A stretch of DNA of 64,000 nucleotides from NCBI GenBank assembly GCA_026018925.1, contig JAKSZU010000003.1, positions 192,310,256 through 192,374,255 on the forward strand, written 5' to 3'. This DNA is from Tupaia tana. Taxonomy: Eukaryota; Chordata; Mammalia; Scandentia; Tupaiidae. Positions 53,591 through 63,781 of the stretch are shown here, piece by piece. Made by a program: the position numbers and the translations under genes. Under the pieces are notes generated by a model. The model saw only the letters and a program-made list of their open reading frames with translations, was not told where the DNA came from and did no database searches. Every line of letters starts with the position of its first letter. Within the stretch, counting starts at the first letter, position 1.

Positions 53591-53750
53591 GGGGCCAGCA
53601 GGTGGTGTGGTGGTTAAAGGTGCTGGGCCCCCCATGGCCCACTGCGGTTTGAGTCTAGGACCTGGTGGCTTGCTCTCTCATTTCCCCTCTCTCTTTCTCT
53701 GCTCCCCTCTGGTTAAAATTCAAATAAATAAATTTTTATAATTATTATTG
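53591..53750 (+). mobile_element. SINE-B
   Basis: GGGGGCCAGCAGGTGGTGTG, box B GGTTTGAGTCT, CT tract, GGTTAAAATTCAAATAAATA. Confidence 0.87.
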
Positions 53751-53998
53751 TACTTATTATTATTTTAATCATTATTGTTTTTATTTATCATTATTTTATT
53801 TATTGTTTTTATCTATCATTATTTTAATTTATCATTATTTATCATTATTTATAATCATTATCAATCATTATTTTAAAATAATTATGTCATTTATTTATCA
53901 TTATTTATCATTATTATTTTATTCATCATTATTATTTTTAAAGAGTTATTTATTTAATTCCACATGTTATTATTATTTTTTAAGAATTATTTATTTAG
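53751..53998. repeat. AT-rich (ATTATT)-type expansion of SINE-B tails
   Basis: About 250 nt of TTATTATT/TTTATCATTA units. TAAAGAGTTATTTATTTAAT (53939) and TAAGAATTATTTATTTA (53981) are antisense SINE-B tails, so the stretch is built from tails plus slippage. Confidence 0.65.
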
Positions 53999-54179
53999 GG
54001 GCTGGCAGGTGGTGTAGTGGTTAAGGGCATTGGACTCCCATATGGCTGACTGCATTTCAAGTCTTGGACCTGGTGGCCTGCTTTCTCACTTTCCTTCTCT
54101 CTCTCTGTCTCTCTCTCCCTTTGTTCCTGAGGTCAAATTAAAATAAATGAATAAATAAGTAAAGTTAAATAATAATGTT
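53999..54179 (+). mobile_element. SINE-B, left arm of an inverted pair
   Basis: GGGGCTGGCAGGTGGTGTAG … GGTCAAATTAAAATAAATG … AATAATGTTTTATTT. Its tail abuts the tail of the next, antisense, copy. Confidence 0.88.
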
Positions 54180-54186
54180 TTATTTT

Positions 54187-54223
<37 letters not shown>

Positions 54224-54354
54224 TAATATGAGCAGAGAGAGACAGAGAGTGAGAGAAAGGGAAAGTGAGAAAGCAAGCTGCCAAGTCCAGGACTCAACCA
54301 CAGTCAGCCATGTGGGGGTTCAGTGCCCTCAACCACCACATCAACTGCTGGCCC
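54180..54354 (-). mobile_element. SINE-B, right arm of an inverted pair
   Basis: (TTA)n 54188-54223, GAGCAGAGAGAGACAG, AGGACTCAACCACAGTCAGC, CAACTGCTGGCCC. Confidence 0.88.
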
Positions 54355-54491
54355 ATTATTAGTTTTTAATTTGACCAGAGAGAGACAGAGAGAAAGGGAA
54401 AGCAAGAAAGCAAGCTACCAGGTTCAGGTCTTGAACTGCAGTTGGCCCGTGGGAATCTAAAGCCTTTAACTACCATGTCACCTGCCAGCCC
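54355..54491 (-). mobile_element. SINE-B
   Basis: Short antisense copy: TTTTTAATTTGACCAGAG, GGTCTTGAACTGCAGTTGGC, CACCTGCCAGCCC. Confidence 0.85.
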
Positions 54492-54636
54492 TTCATTATT
54501 ATTTTTAAATTTGCTATAGGGTACGTGTGCTAATCAGAGAGAGAGAAAGAGAGAGAGAGAGAGAAAGCCACTAGGTCCAGGACTCAAACTATGGTCTGCC
54601 ATGTGGGAATCCAGTGCCTTAACCATCATGTCACCT
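54492..54636 (-). mobile_element. SINE-B, 5' end missing
   Basis: Antisense: TTAAATTTGCTATAGGGTAC, GA tract, GGACTCAAACTATGG, stops at CATGTCACCT where the next SINE begins. Confidence 0.8.
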
Positions 54637-54684
54637 CTTTTTGCCATTGGGCACGTGTGCTCTTTGGAGAGAAAAAGAGATGGG

Positions 54685-54715
<31 letters not shown>

Positions 54716-54905
54716 AGAGAGAGTAAGAAACCACTCCCCAGGAGGGATGGCCATGCTGCAGTCTGTTCTCCTTCTTCCTCCTCTTGGGTTTTCGGGCATG
54801 CATGCACATGCACCTGGCATAATTTCAAGCTGCTAAGTCTGGGACTTGAACTGTAGTACACTGTGTGGGAATCCAGCACATTAACCACCATGCCACCTGC
54901 TGGCT
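54637..54905 (-). mobile_element. SINE-A, old, last member of the array
   Basis: TTTTTGCCATTGGGCACGTG, GA tract, CCCCAGGAGGGATGGCCATG, GGACTTGAACTGTAG, CACCTGCTGGCTT. Confidence 0.86.
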
Positions 54906-55035
54906 TCCATATGTTTGTTTTTTAACACTAGACTGTAGGCTGAAGAAAAGCAGTTCATGTTCTTTTCTCTGTGTTTCATATATTTCTTACAATCAAAGCC
55001 TAGTATGTAATTGGTGAGTCAACAATTGTGAAGGA

Positions 55036-55100
55036 GGCCCAGTGGGCAGCCTGGTGGTTAAGGTGCTGGACTCCCACAGGGTTTGCACCATGGTTTGAGA
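55036..55100 (+). mobile_element. SINE head fragment
   Basis: CCCAGTGGGCAGCCTGGTGG, TTAAGGTGCTGGACTCCCAC, ends after ATGGTTTGAGA: about 65 nt of tRNA-like head only. Confidence 0.65.
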
Positions 55101-55330
55101 TATACAAAAATTTCAAATTTTATAGATGCTATAAACTCAAATATTCAAGATTCTCAACAAACCCCAAGCTGGATTAGCACAAAAATATTACACCAAGACA
55201 CATTATATAAAATTGCTAAAACCTAATGATGAAGAGAAAAACTAAAAGCCGCCAGAAAAAAAGACAAATTACTTAAAAAATGAGACAATAACACTAACTT
55301 CTCATCAGGAACAATGAAAGCCAGAGACAG

Positions 55331-55546
55331 TAGAATGATGCCTTTTTTTTAAAAACTGATTACTTTATTTTAACTTTATTTATTTATTTGTTTATTTATT
55401 TTAATTTGAACAGAGAGGGACAGAGTGAGGGAGAGAACGTGAGAAAGCAAGCCGCCAGGTTCAGGACTATGAACTGCAGTCAGCCAAGTAGGAGTCCAGC
55501 ACTCTTAACCACCACACCACTTGCCAGCCCCTAGAATGATATCTTT
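55331..55546 (-). mobile_element. SINE-B, in L1
   Basis: Antisense: TTTAACTTTATTTATTTATT, TTTGAACAGAGAGGGACAG, ACCACTTGCCAGCCCC. Flanks TAGAATGATGCCTTT (55331) and TAGAATGATATCTTT (55532). Confidence 0.9.
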
Positions 55547-55834
55547 TTTTTTTTTTTTTTTTTTTTTTTGAGAGGTTTTTGCTATAGGGCGCGTGCGCTC
55601 GCCAGACAGACAGAGAGAGACAGAGAGACAGAAAGCAGGAAATCACCCCCCAGGGGGGATGGCCACGTCGCAATCCCTTCTCCTCCATTCTCCTCTCGGG
55701 ATCTTGGGCACGCACGCACACGCGCCCGGTGTGAGTTTAAGCCACCGGGTCCGGGACTCGAACCGCGGTCGACTACGTGGGAATCCAGCGACATAGCCAT
55801 TACGCTAACTGCTGGTCCCTAGAATGGTATCTTT
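55532..55834 (-). mobile_element. SINE-A, young, subfamily A1, same site
   Basis: Antisense, T24 tail. Flanks TAGAATGATATCTTT (55532-55546) and TAGAATGGTATCTTT (55820-55834). Inserted beside the SINE-B at the same target sequence. Confidence 0.94.
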
Positions 55835-56304
55835 AAAGTGCTATAAGAAAAAAGATGTCACCCAGCAAAAATATCTTTAATAATAAAGATAAAATAAAAG
55901 CAGTTCCAGAAAAATAAAAGCTGAGGGAACTTAACACCAGCAGACGATATTACAAGAAATGTTTGAAGAAATTCTTTGAGTTGGAGGAAAAGGATACCAG
56001 ATGGAAACTTTTAACACAAAGGAATGAATTGCCAAAGCTGACAAAAGAAGTAATATAAAATCTGAATACCTCTATATTTATTTTTAAAATTGCATTTATA
56101 TCTTAAAGTCTTCCCATGAAGAAAACTCCAGGTCCAGATGGCTTCTCTGGTGAAATTGATCAAACATTTAAAGAAGAAATAATACTTATGTGTCATTTTT
56201 GTTCCCCAGAAAAATAAAGGAAGAAATTCTTCCTAATTCATTTTATAAAGTTAAAGAAGAGTTTGGCCAATATTTTAGACTATTTTAGGCTGTTGCAGCT
56301 TCTC

Positions 56305-56596
56305 CTTCTCCTTTTTTTTTGGGGGGGGGGGAGGCAGGGGAGAGGCCTTTGCCTTAGAGCCCGTGCACTTGCTGGAGAGAGAGACAGACGGACACAGTGA
56401 GAGGGAAAGTGAGAAGTCACCCCACAGGGGAGATGCCCATGTAGCAATTCCTTCTCCTCCATTCTCCTCCCGGGATCTTGGGCATGCACATACACATGCC
56501 CTGTGTGAGTTTCAAACCTCCAGATCTGGAACTTGAACTGCAGTTGGCCATGTGGGAGTCCAGTGATGTAACCGCTACACCATATGCTTGTCCTCC
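56305..56596 (-). mobile_element. SINE-A
   Basis: Antisense; T9-G11 junction (56312-56331), TTTGCCTTAGAGCCCGTGC, CCCCACAGGGGAGATGCCC, CATATGCTTGTCC. Confidence 0.86.
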
Positions 56597-56622
56597 TCCT
56601 TTTTCTTTATAAGCCTTACAAT

Positions 56623-56900
56623 TGTAAATACTATTCTCTTTTTAAAAATGTATTTACTTTTTAGAGAGATTTTTGCTATAGGGTGCATGTGCTTGCCAGA
56701 GAGGTAGAGAGAGACAGAGAGACAGAAAGGAGGGATGGCCATGCTGCAATCCCTTCTCCATTCTCTGGGATTTGGGGCATGCATACACACATTCCTGGGG
56801 TGAGTTTAAGCTGCTGGGTCTGGGACTTGAACTGAGGTCTACTATGTGGGAGTCCAGAGACATAACCATTATGCCATCTGCTGATCCTGTAAATACCATC
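56623..56900 (-). mobile_element. SINE-A
   Basis: Antisense; a deletion removes part of the CCCCCC centre (AAAGGAGGGATGGCC). TSD TGTAAATACTAT and TGTAAATACCAT. Confidence 0.9.
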
Positions 56901-57539
56901 CTTAGCTTGCAGGCCAGGCATAAACTGCCAAAGTCCAGATTTGTTCCATGGGTCATTGTCAACCCCTAGGCTAAAGCATTAGTAAACTATACAGATTTTA
57001 CTAAGGACTCTTGTGAGGTGGTCGGGAAGAAGGCCATTATTTCACACTATATAAGATCAACCTTAGTAAGTACTCCCATCAGATAATTAATTTCCTAACT
57101 TTTAGGGATTTTTCCAGGCAACTCTTTGTTCTACATTTCGAATATACCTACATGTTGGTCAGAAAGCATACTTTGTGTAAGTCTAGTTCTTTTAAAATTA
57201 TTGAGGTTTGCTTTATGCTCCCGCATATGATGGGTCTTGGTGAATGTTTCGTATGTATTTGTAAATCATGTGACTTCAGCAGTTGTTGGTTGAGGTGTTC
57301 TCTAATTCAGTTAGGTCAGGGTCATTGATGATGATGTTTCTGCCTCTTTATATCCTTACTGATTTTCTGTCTGCTTGTTTTTTAACTCAGTTGTAGCCTC
57401 AACCATACTTGTTGATTACATATCTCTTTTTTCAGTTCTTTCAGTTTTGCCTCGTATCTGTGAAAGCTCTGTTATTAGGTACTACAAATTTAGTATTATT
57501 ATACCTTCTTGGTGAACTCACTCCTTTATTATGTTCTAA

Positions 57540-57796
57540 AGAATTATTTGGGGACCAGCAGACGGCTAAATGGTTACATTGCTGGATTCCCATGTAGTCT
57601 ACCATGGTTTGAATCCCATTGGCTTAAGACTCACACTGGGCATGTATGCATGCATGCCCAAAGTCCCAAGAGGAGAATGGAGGAGAAGGGATTGCTACAT
57701 GGCCATCACCCATGGGGGGGTGATATCTTTCTGTCACTCTGGTGAGTGCATGCACCCTATAGCAAAAATCTTTCTGAAAAAATAAAAGAATTATTA
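57540..57796 (+). mobile_element. SINE-A, in L1
   Basis: GGGGACCAGCAGACGGCTAA, box B GGTTTGAATCC, shortened 3' half. AAGAATTATT flanks both sides. Confidence 0.88.
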
Positions 57797-57798
57797 AT

Positions 57799-57967
57799 TT
57801 AATTTATTATTATTATTATTATTTTCCAATTGGCTATAGGGCACATGCACACAGTAGAAACAGACAGAGAGAGAAAGAGAGAGAGAAAATGAGAAAGTGA
57901 GCCACCAGGTCTGGGACTCTAATCACGGTCAGGCATGTGGGAGTCTAGCGCCTTAACCATCATGCCC
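57799..57967 (-). mobile_element. SINE-B, in L1
   Basis: (TTA)n tail, TTGGCTATAGGGCACATGC, GA tract, GGGACTCTAATCACGG; head ends at CATGCCC. Confidence 0.84.
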
Positions 57968-58109
57968 ATAACTCCTTATTATTAATAAATATCCCTATTT
58001 ATTTTTGGTAGTATTTTTTTGTATTGAATACTATGCTGATACTAATCTAGCCACTATACTTTTTTTCGGGTTAATGTTTACATATTATATCTTTTTTCCA
58101 CCCTTTACT

Positions 58110-58286
58110 TTTTTAAAAAAGAATGATTTTATTTAACTTTATTTATTTATTTATTTTAATTTGATCAGAGAGGGACAGGATGAGAGAGAGAAAGTGAGAA
58201 AGCAAGCCGCCAGATTCAGAACTGAAACCATGGTCAGCCATGTGAGAGTCCAGTGCCCCCAACCACTACACCACCTGCTGTCCCCT
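58110..58286 (-). mobile_element. SINE-B, in L1
   Basis: TTTATTTAACTTTATTTATT, TTTGATCAGAGAGGGACAGG, ACCACCTGCTGTCCCC. Confidence 0.86.
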
Positions 58287-58329
58287 CCATCCTTTTACTT
58301 TTAACCTAAATGTAAGTTTTAAATTTTTA

Positions 58330-58585
58330 AAATTTTTTTTATTAAGATTTTTGACATAAAGTATGTGTGCTCACCAGAGAGAGACAAAGACAGTGAGAGG
58401 GAGAGTGAGAAATCCCCCCCCTCCCCCGCCAGGCCACACTACAATCGCTTTTCGATCTCCTCCTGGGATTTTGGTAATGCATATACACATACCTGATATA
58501 ATTTTTTAAACCACCAGGTCCAAGACTTGAACCATGATCAACTATGTGGGAGTCCAGCACCTTAACCACCATACTTGCTGGCCCC
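58330..58585 (-). mobile_element. SINE-A, old, in L1
   Basis: AAGATTTTTGACATAAAGTA, a C-rich centre (CCCCCCCTCCCCCGCC), AGACTTGAACCATGATC, ACTTGCTGGCCCC. Confidence 0.83.
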
Positions 58586-58656
58586 TTAAGTGGGTTTATT
58601 GTAGACAGAATATAGTTGGGTCTTGGTATTTTATCCAATATGACAATCTCAGTCTT

Positions 58657-58754
58657 TAAATTGATTATTACTATTTTTAAAATAATTATTTTATTTAACT
58701 TTATTTATTTATTTATTCATTTGTTTATTTCAATTTGACCAGAAGAGACAGAGT

Positions 58755-58820
<66 letters not shown>

Positions 58821-58915
58821 AAACCGCCAAGTCCAGGACTCGAACTACAGTCAGCCATGTGGGAATACAGTGCCCTTAACCACCACAACACATGCTGGCC
58901 CCTAAATCGATTATT
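58657..58915 (-). mobile_element. SINE-B with (GA)n, in L1
   Basis: (AG)n 58759-58816, GGACTCGAACTACAG, CACATGCTGGCCCC. TSD TAAATTGATTATT and TAAATCGATTATT. Confidence 0.9.
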
Positions 58916-59416
58916 TAGGCCATTTGCACAGATCAAAATCTAACATCTTGCTGGTTGTGTTCTATTTGTTCTTGGTTGAATTTTTTTTTGTCTGCTTTTG
59001 TATTAATTGAGAATTAATTATCATTTTTTCTCCTCCACTGTGAACTATTATTTATACCCTAAAATTTTTCCTATTGCTCTAGGGCTTAAATTGTACATAC
59101 TTAATTAATCACAACCTATCTCCAAATAATATTATACTGCTTCATGTATAATGGATGCACCATACAACAGTATAAGCCCAATTCTTTCTTTCTAGCTTTT
59201 AGACTATTGACTATTGTCATCCATTTGACTTTTACACTTTTGCCTAAAATTTTGTTACTGCTTTTGCTTTAGATAATTATTTCTTAGAATAATTAAAAAT
59301 AAGAAAAACTCTTTTGCATTTACTTTCATTCTGACTTTTTCGGAGATCTCAATTTTTTTGTGTGTAGATTTATATTTGTCTTTAAAATCATATCCCTTCT
59401 GCTTGAAGAACTTGCT

Positions 59417-59648
59417 TTTTCTTTTTTAGGTTTTGCCATAGGGTGCATATGCTCACCACACAGAGACTAAGAGAGACTGTGAGAAAGCAATAAATCACCC
59501 TGACCCCTTGTCTATTCTCCTCCTGGGATTTTGGGCATGGATGCACATGTGCGAGGCGTGATTTTCAAGTTGCTGGGTCTGGGATTCGAACCTCAGTTGG
59601 CCCTGTGGGAGTTCAGCGCCATAACCACTATGCAACCTGTTGACCTCT
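59417..59648 (-). mobile_element. SINE-A, old, in L1
   Basis: GGTTTTGCCATAGGGTGCAT, centre deleted (CACCCTGACCCC), GGGATTCGAACCTCAG, ACCTGTTGACCT. Confidence 0.83.
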
Positions 59649-59649
59649 A

Positions 59650-60000
59650 AGGCAAATAATTTTATTCCCTTTAATGGACATATTTTTTCTACTTCTTTAA
59701 TTTACTAAGTGTTACCTTGAGCTTTGAGTGACTCATGAGTTGTTGAAAGGCTTTTCTCAATGTTCCTGCTCCACCCTCAGCCTTCAGCTTTCTCTTCCTG
59801 CCTTGGAGAGGATTTGTCACCACGCTTGTCCTCCTTGGTGGTGGACTTCTGTTCCTTCTTCCATTCCATGGTCCTTGTCTCTGGAGCTTTTCCAGCGATT
59901 GTGTCCTTCTCCCAGCTCCAAAAGACCTGTAATGGTCTGGGTTCTGACTGGTTTTCTGCCCCATCCCAGAGGTAGATGATTTTTTAAAAATTTAATGCAT
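59650..60000. other. unassigned block between L1 pieces
   Basis: A 91-codon basic frame (59689-59964, -; …GRKRKLKAEGG…) and a second minus frame containing MEWKKEQKSTTKEDKRG are both open in part. Lys-rich composition suggests a decayed processed pseudogene, but I cannot name a parent. Confidence 0.25.
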
Positions 60001-60720
60001 TAAAAATAATTGATCTATTTATTTATTTATTTGCAATCATTCACTGTACATCAATGCAGTATACAAACTGAGAATTTCCATCCAGTACACATTGTATATT
60101 GGCTCAATCAAATTTATTACCATACATGTTATCATCAACAAATAATTTTCTATAGATTTGTTTCTTATATATTTTGCTTTATTTTTCTCTCCTTGATTCC
60201 CTCTCACCCTCTGCCAACTCCTCGCTTCTCCCATGCTGTCTATGGTATGTACAATTGTTTTCCATACCTTTCCTTTTCACATTTTATTGATTCACTAAAG
60301 ATATTAATTAATTTAAAGACATTCAAAAGCAAGCACAGCTGATATATACATATTTATGAATTCATGTCTGACTTTAGGCATAAACCTCAGTGAATAAAGT
60401 GAACACACTATAAAGTAGCACCTTGCTGGGGCTATAGAGCTTACTGCAGTCATTAAATAGATATTAATAGGTATTCCTTAAAGCATTTTTTCATAAAAAA
60501 TATTTAGTTTTAACAGATCAAGATAAAAAAATGTTAAATTTGCTTAAAACTTAAAGCCAGGAAAAAGGTTAAGATTAAGCTCAAATAGCAGGTAGATCAA
60601 CCTATCAACAGTTCAAGAGAAGACAAAAATCCTTAAATATGGAAATTAAAGCATCAAAGAAAATTAGTAATGTTTTAGTCTAAAGTAAAAAAAAAAATTC
60701 TATTACACCAGGTCAGACTC
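60001..60720. other. AT-rich sequence, possibly L1-related
   Basis: Begins with TTTATTTATTTATTTGC. No diagnostic L1, SINE or exon phrase found. Confidence 0.25.
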
Positions 60721-61460
60721 ATGTAATTCATTTCTCTTCTATTGAATTTGCAGTGTCACTATGGTCTGATCTTTCCATTTAAATTCTGGAAATTAACATT
60801 CAACTCCATACTTGTCCCTATCATTAGGCTGGCCATTCTCTTGGTTGTTTCTTATATTCTTATTTCTGTGTTTCCGACTAGTTTTCCTGGTATAGCATTT
60901 CTTGGAGAGCTGGTCTGGTGTTGGTAAATTCTTTCAAGTTTTGTTTATCTGAGAATGTTTTTCTTCCCCCCACGTGAAAGATAATCTTGGTGGGTATAGT
61001 ATTTTTGGTTGAAATTGCTTTTCACTTAACACTTTGAATATATTTTCCCATTCTTTCCTTGCTTGCATTGTTTGCAATGAGAGGTTCGACATTAGCCTTA
61101 TGGGACATCCTTTGAAAGTAATTTGACATTTCTCTCTTGCCAAATTTAGTATCTTGTCTCTGTGGTTTTGGTCAATCTGGCTTTGATGTGCCTTGGGGAA
61201 GATCTTGTGTCGATTCTATGTGGGGTCCTTTCCATTTTTTGGTTATGGATATTTGAGTGCCTCTCTAGTTTTGGAAAGTTTTCTTCCATAACTTCATAGA
61301 CTAGATTATCTATGCCCATATTAGTTTCTTCACCTTCTGGGATACCGACGATCCAGATGTTTGAGAGTTTAATGGTATCTAGTGTTACTCATATGTTATT
61401 CTCTTTTTTTAGGGTTATTTTCTCAGTTTTTTTTGGTGAATTTTTCCAGGTCAGAGCAGA
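60721..61460 (-). mobile_element. second old L1 5' region
   Basis: GGAGAGCTGGTCTGGTGTTG, ACACTTTGAATATATTTTCC, TTTGATGTGCCTTGGGGAAG, TTCACCTTCTGGGATACC, ATCCAGATGTTTGAGAG: antisense L1 upstream region, different from the 57-59 kb piece. Confidence 0.75.
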
Positions 61461-61680
61461 AAAGTAAGAAGGATAAAAAGAAAAGGAAAAGAAATAGAAA
61501 AAAAAAAACCCCAACATACAAAAAAGAGAATCAAAATTTTTTTTTTGTCAAAAAATGAAAACCGTGCAACGTACTCAGAACTCAAATATGAATGGCTGCT
61601 GATTGGCTTATCCTATGGGGACAGGGGGAAGGTAAGGATTAGAAAGACAAAAGAGCAGCAGAGAGCTAAGTTTAAAAATT

Positions 61681-61711
<31 letters not shown>

Positions 61712-61869
61712 GAGAGAGAGAGATGGAAAGAGACAGAGAGAATAAGTAGGGTGCTTTAACCTGACTCCTGGCTAGACTGGGGAGCAGGAGGGTGAAGTGT
61801 GGGCAGAGGGTCTTCAGTGGTCAAAATCCTGATTTTGTTTTCTTGTTTTTCTTTCCCCTAACTATAACA
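61461..61869. other. A-rich sequence with (AT)n(AG)n
   Basis: AAAAGGAAAAG-type stretch, (AT)n 61693-61711 then (AG)n. May be more of the same L1 5' end. Confidence 0.35.
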
Positions 61870-61872
61870 GGT

Positions 61873-62055
61873 ATTTTAGAAAATAATTATTTATTTAATT
61901 TTATTTGTTGTTATTATTAATTTTATTTGTTGTTATTAATTAATTTGACTAGAGAGAGAAAGGGAAAATGAGAAAGCAGGTGCCAAGTCTGGGACTTGAA
62001 CCATGATTGACCATGTGGGAGTCTGGCACCTTAACCACCATGCTGCCTGCCAGCA
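61873..62055 (-). mobile_element. SINE-B
   Basis: AATAATTATTTATTTAATTT, duplicated TTATTTGTTGTTATTA unit in the tail, GGGACTTGAACCATG, CTGCCTGCCAGC. Confidence 0.86.
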
Positions 62056-62931
62056 TGGCTGGGAATAACAGGGCTCTGTCTTTCCTTGGGGCTCAGGGTA
62101 TCTTTCCATAGAGATAAAGCAATTGAGTAGGCTTTGTGCCTATCCTGTAGCACCAATGCTCCCTTTTTCCTGGCCTGCACCAATAAGGAAAGATTTCTCA
62201 TCTCTTGCCATATCCCCATTCTTGTGACTGTGTTATGGAGGCCCCTGGGGAAGAGCTATGGATGGAGAAGAACTGCCCTTGTTTGTGTAGCTCCTAGGAG
62301 CTCTCTACTCCCACATTCTCTCAAAATTGTAGCTGAATTCTTACCGCTTGTGTGATGTTTGAAAATTCTCCCTCCTCTGTTCGATTGCAGTTAAGCTGTG
62401 CTTTCACCTTTTCTCTCTCTGGAGGCTCCCAAAATCCTTGGATTTCAGGCTATTTAGTTACCATGCAACTTGGCTCTCTGAAAAGTTCAAGAAAAGTTAG
62501 AAATCTTACAGATTTTTCATCTTTCTTTTTAGGCTGGAACGCTCTGTTTGGTTTTCTGCATTGTAGGCAGGAAAGCCAATCCCCGTGGGACGTTCATACT
62601 CCCCTCAACATTCCTTTACCTCTTAGACACTGGGCCTTTCCTCTTTTCTCCAGTACTCCCACCAGGGACTCCTCCCTGCCCCGCCTCCTTGTAGTCATAG
62701 CCTCCACTTCCCTGTCCGGAGCAATTGCACTCTAACCCCAAATGTGCGTATGCACCAAGTTAAACAAGAGCATAGTCAGACCACTGTCCTTTGTCACTAG
62801 AGCATCTGTCCTTACCCTCACCACCCCTTGTCCACACCTCCACCCAAGCAGCTTTTCTTAGTGTTGTTTTCCAATCACACACTCTGCTGAGATGAGTCCT
62901 ATGAAATGCAGTTTTCTCCTTTCTGTTGCAG
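62056..62931. other. unique or L1 5'UTR-like sequence
   Basis: To about 62640 it may be the outer 5'UTR of the minus-strand L1 (inference from position only). 62640-62931 is unassigned and ends in the pyrimidine tract TTTTCTCCTTTCTGTTGCAG. Confidence 0.25.
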
Positions 62932-62971
62932 ACACATATGCTAATGTCCCTTCCCAGGGCCTGACCCTCTG
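62932..62971 (+). other. possible terminal coding exon
   Basis: After a strong acceptor, one frame reads TYANVPSQGLTL and stops at 62971. The TYANV core resembles a tyrosine motif (YxxV) of signalling tails, but twelve residues cannot identify a gene, and no AATAAA follows closely. Confidence 0.15.
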
Positions 62972-63780
62972 AAAGGATCTGAAGATCCTTTGGCCACCAT
63001 GCTTGAGCCGGATCTGTCAGATGGCCTCTCGCCTTCTGTTTTAGCCCTCAAAGTGCTTTCTCTGTCAGTGTTACCGATGTGGTCACCTTACAATACACAC
63101 AGGACATTCACTTTGATGTTTTCAGTTGTGTGTGTGTGTTTCAGCATATGATTATATTTTTAATCTGTCAAAAAATGTTTTTACTGTGATTTATCTTATT
63201 TTATTTATTTGGCTTACTAACTTAAGATCTTTTCCACATATCTAACCTATCTATTTACAGTTAGTATTCTTGGGAAAAATGGCTTCTATCTACTTGTGGT
63301 AAGAATTGTGGGATACTGTGGGATTCAAGGATGGAATATCATGGAACTTCTGGGAGGAAGAGGGGAGGAAAATTTGGGATGATGGTCATGACCAGATTGA
63401 ACTGGGTGGGAGGCAAGGCTGTGGGCAGTTTCTCTTGTGAGCAGCTCCTCGTGGGACAGTGTGTTCCTCAAGGCAAGGCAGGGTGAGGGGCTGGGGTACT
63501 TGCTCAGGTTGCTCCTGAAGGAGGCACTAGTGGGTAGTATTCTGTGTCCTTCAACTTTGTCCTGGGGGAAATTCTAAAAAGTTACGAGAGAGAAGGGACT
63601 CTAGAGAAACTGAAATCATTGGGCTGCCCCTTGGAAATGACTAGAGAGAGCCATAAATGCTAGGGAGGGCGTTACCTTTTCCCCACGCCAGTGAGATCTG
63701 CACCATAGACGGCAGCATTGATCTGGGCCATGCTGGCACCCGCAGACACTGACGTTTAGGGAACAGGAAATATATAATTC
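62972..63780. other. unique sequence
   Basis: A short (GT)n near 63126; no repeat or gene recognised. Confidence 0.3.
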
Positions 63781-63781
63781 T

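Larger units (their letters stand above)
55101..56290 (+). mobile_element. old L1 fragment, 5' region joined to ORF2
   Basis: CACCAAGACACATTATATAA, TTCTCATCAGGAACAATGAA and CCAGCAGACGATATTACAAG are 5'-region phrases. After 56100 comes the reverse-transcriptase stretch reading TPGPDGFSGE…QTFKEE, followed by stops. The middle of the element is missing. Confidence 0.75.
57000..59415 (-). mobile_element. old L1 5' region, split by SINEs
   Basis: Plus-strand phrases GGTCTTGGTGAATGTTTCGT, TTACTGATTTTCTGTCTGC, GACAGAATATAGTTGGGTCT, AATAATATTATACTGCTTCA and CCTTCTGCTTGAAGAACTTG follow the antisense order of an old mammalian L1 5' region. Non-coding here. Confidence 0.78.

Noticed and set aside
56100-56280. 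active L1 reverse transcriptase
   Set aside because: The PGPDG motif is present, but stops follow within about 30 codons and the flanking ORF2 is missing.
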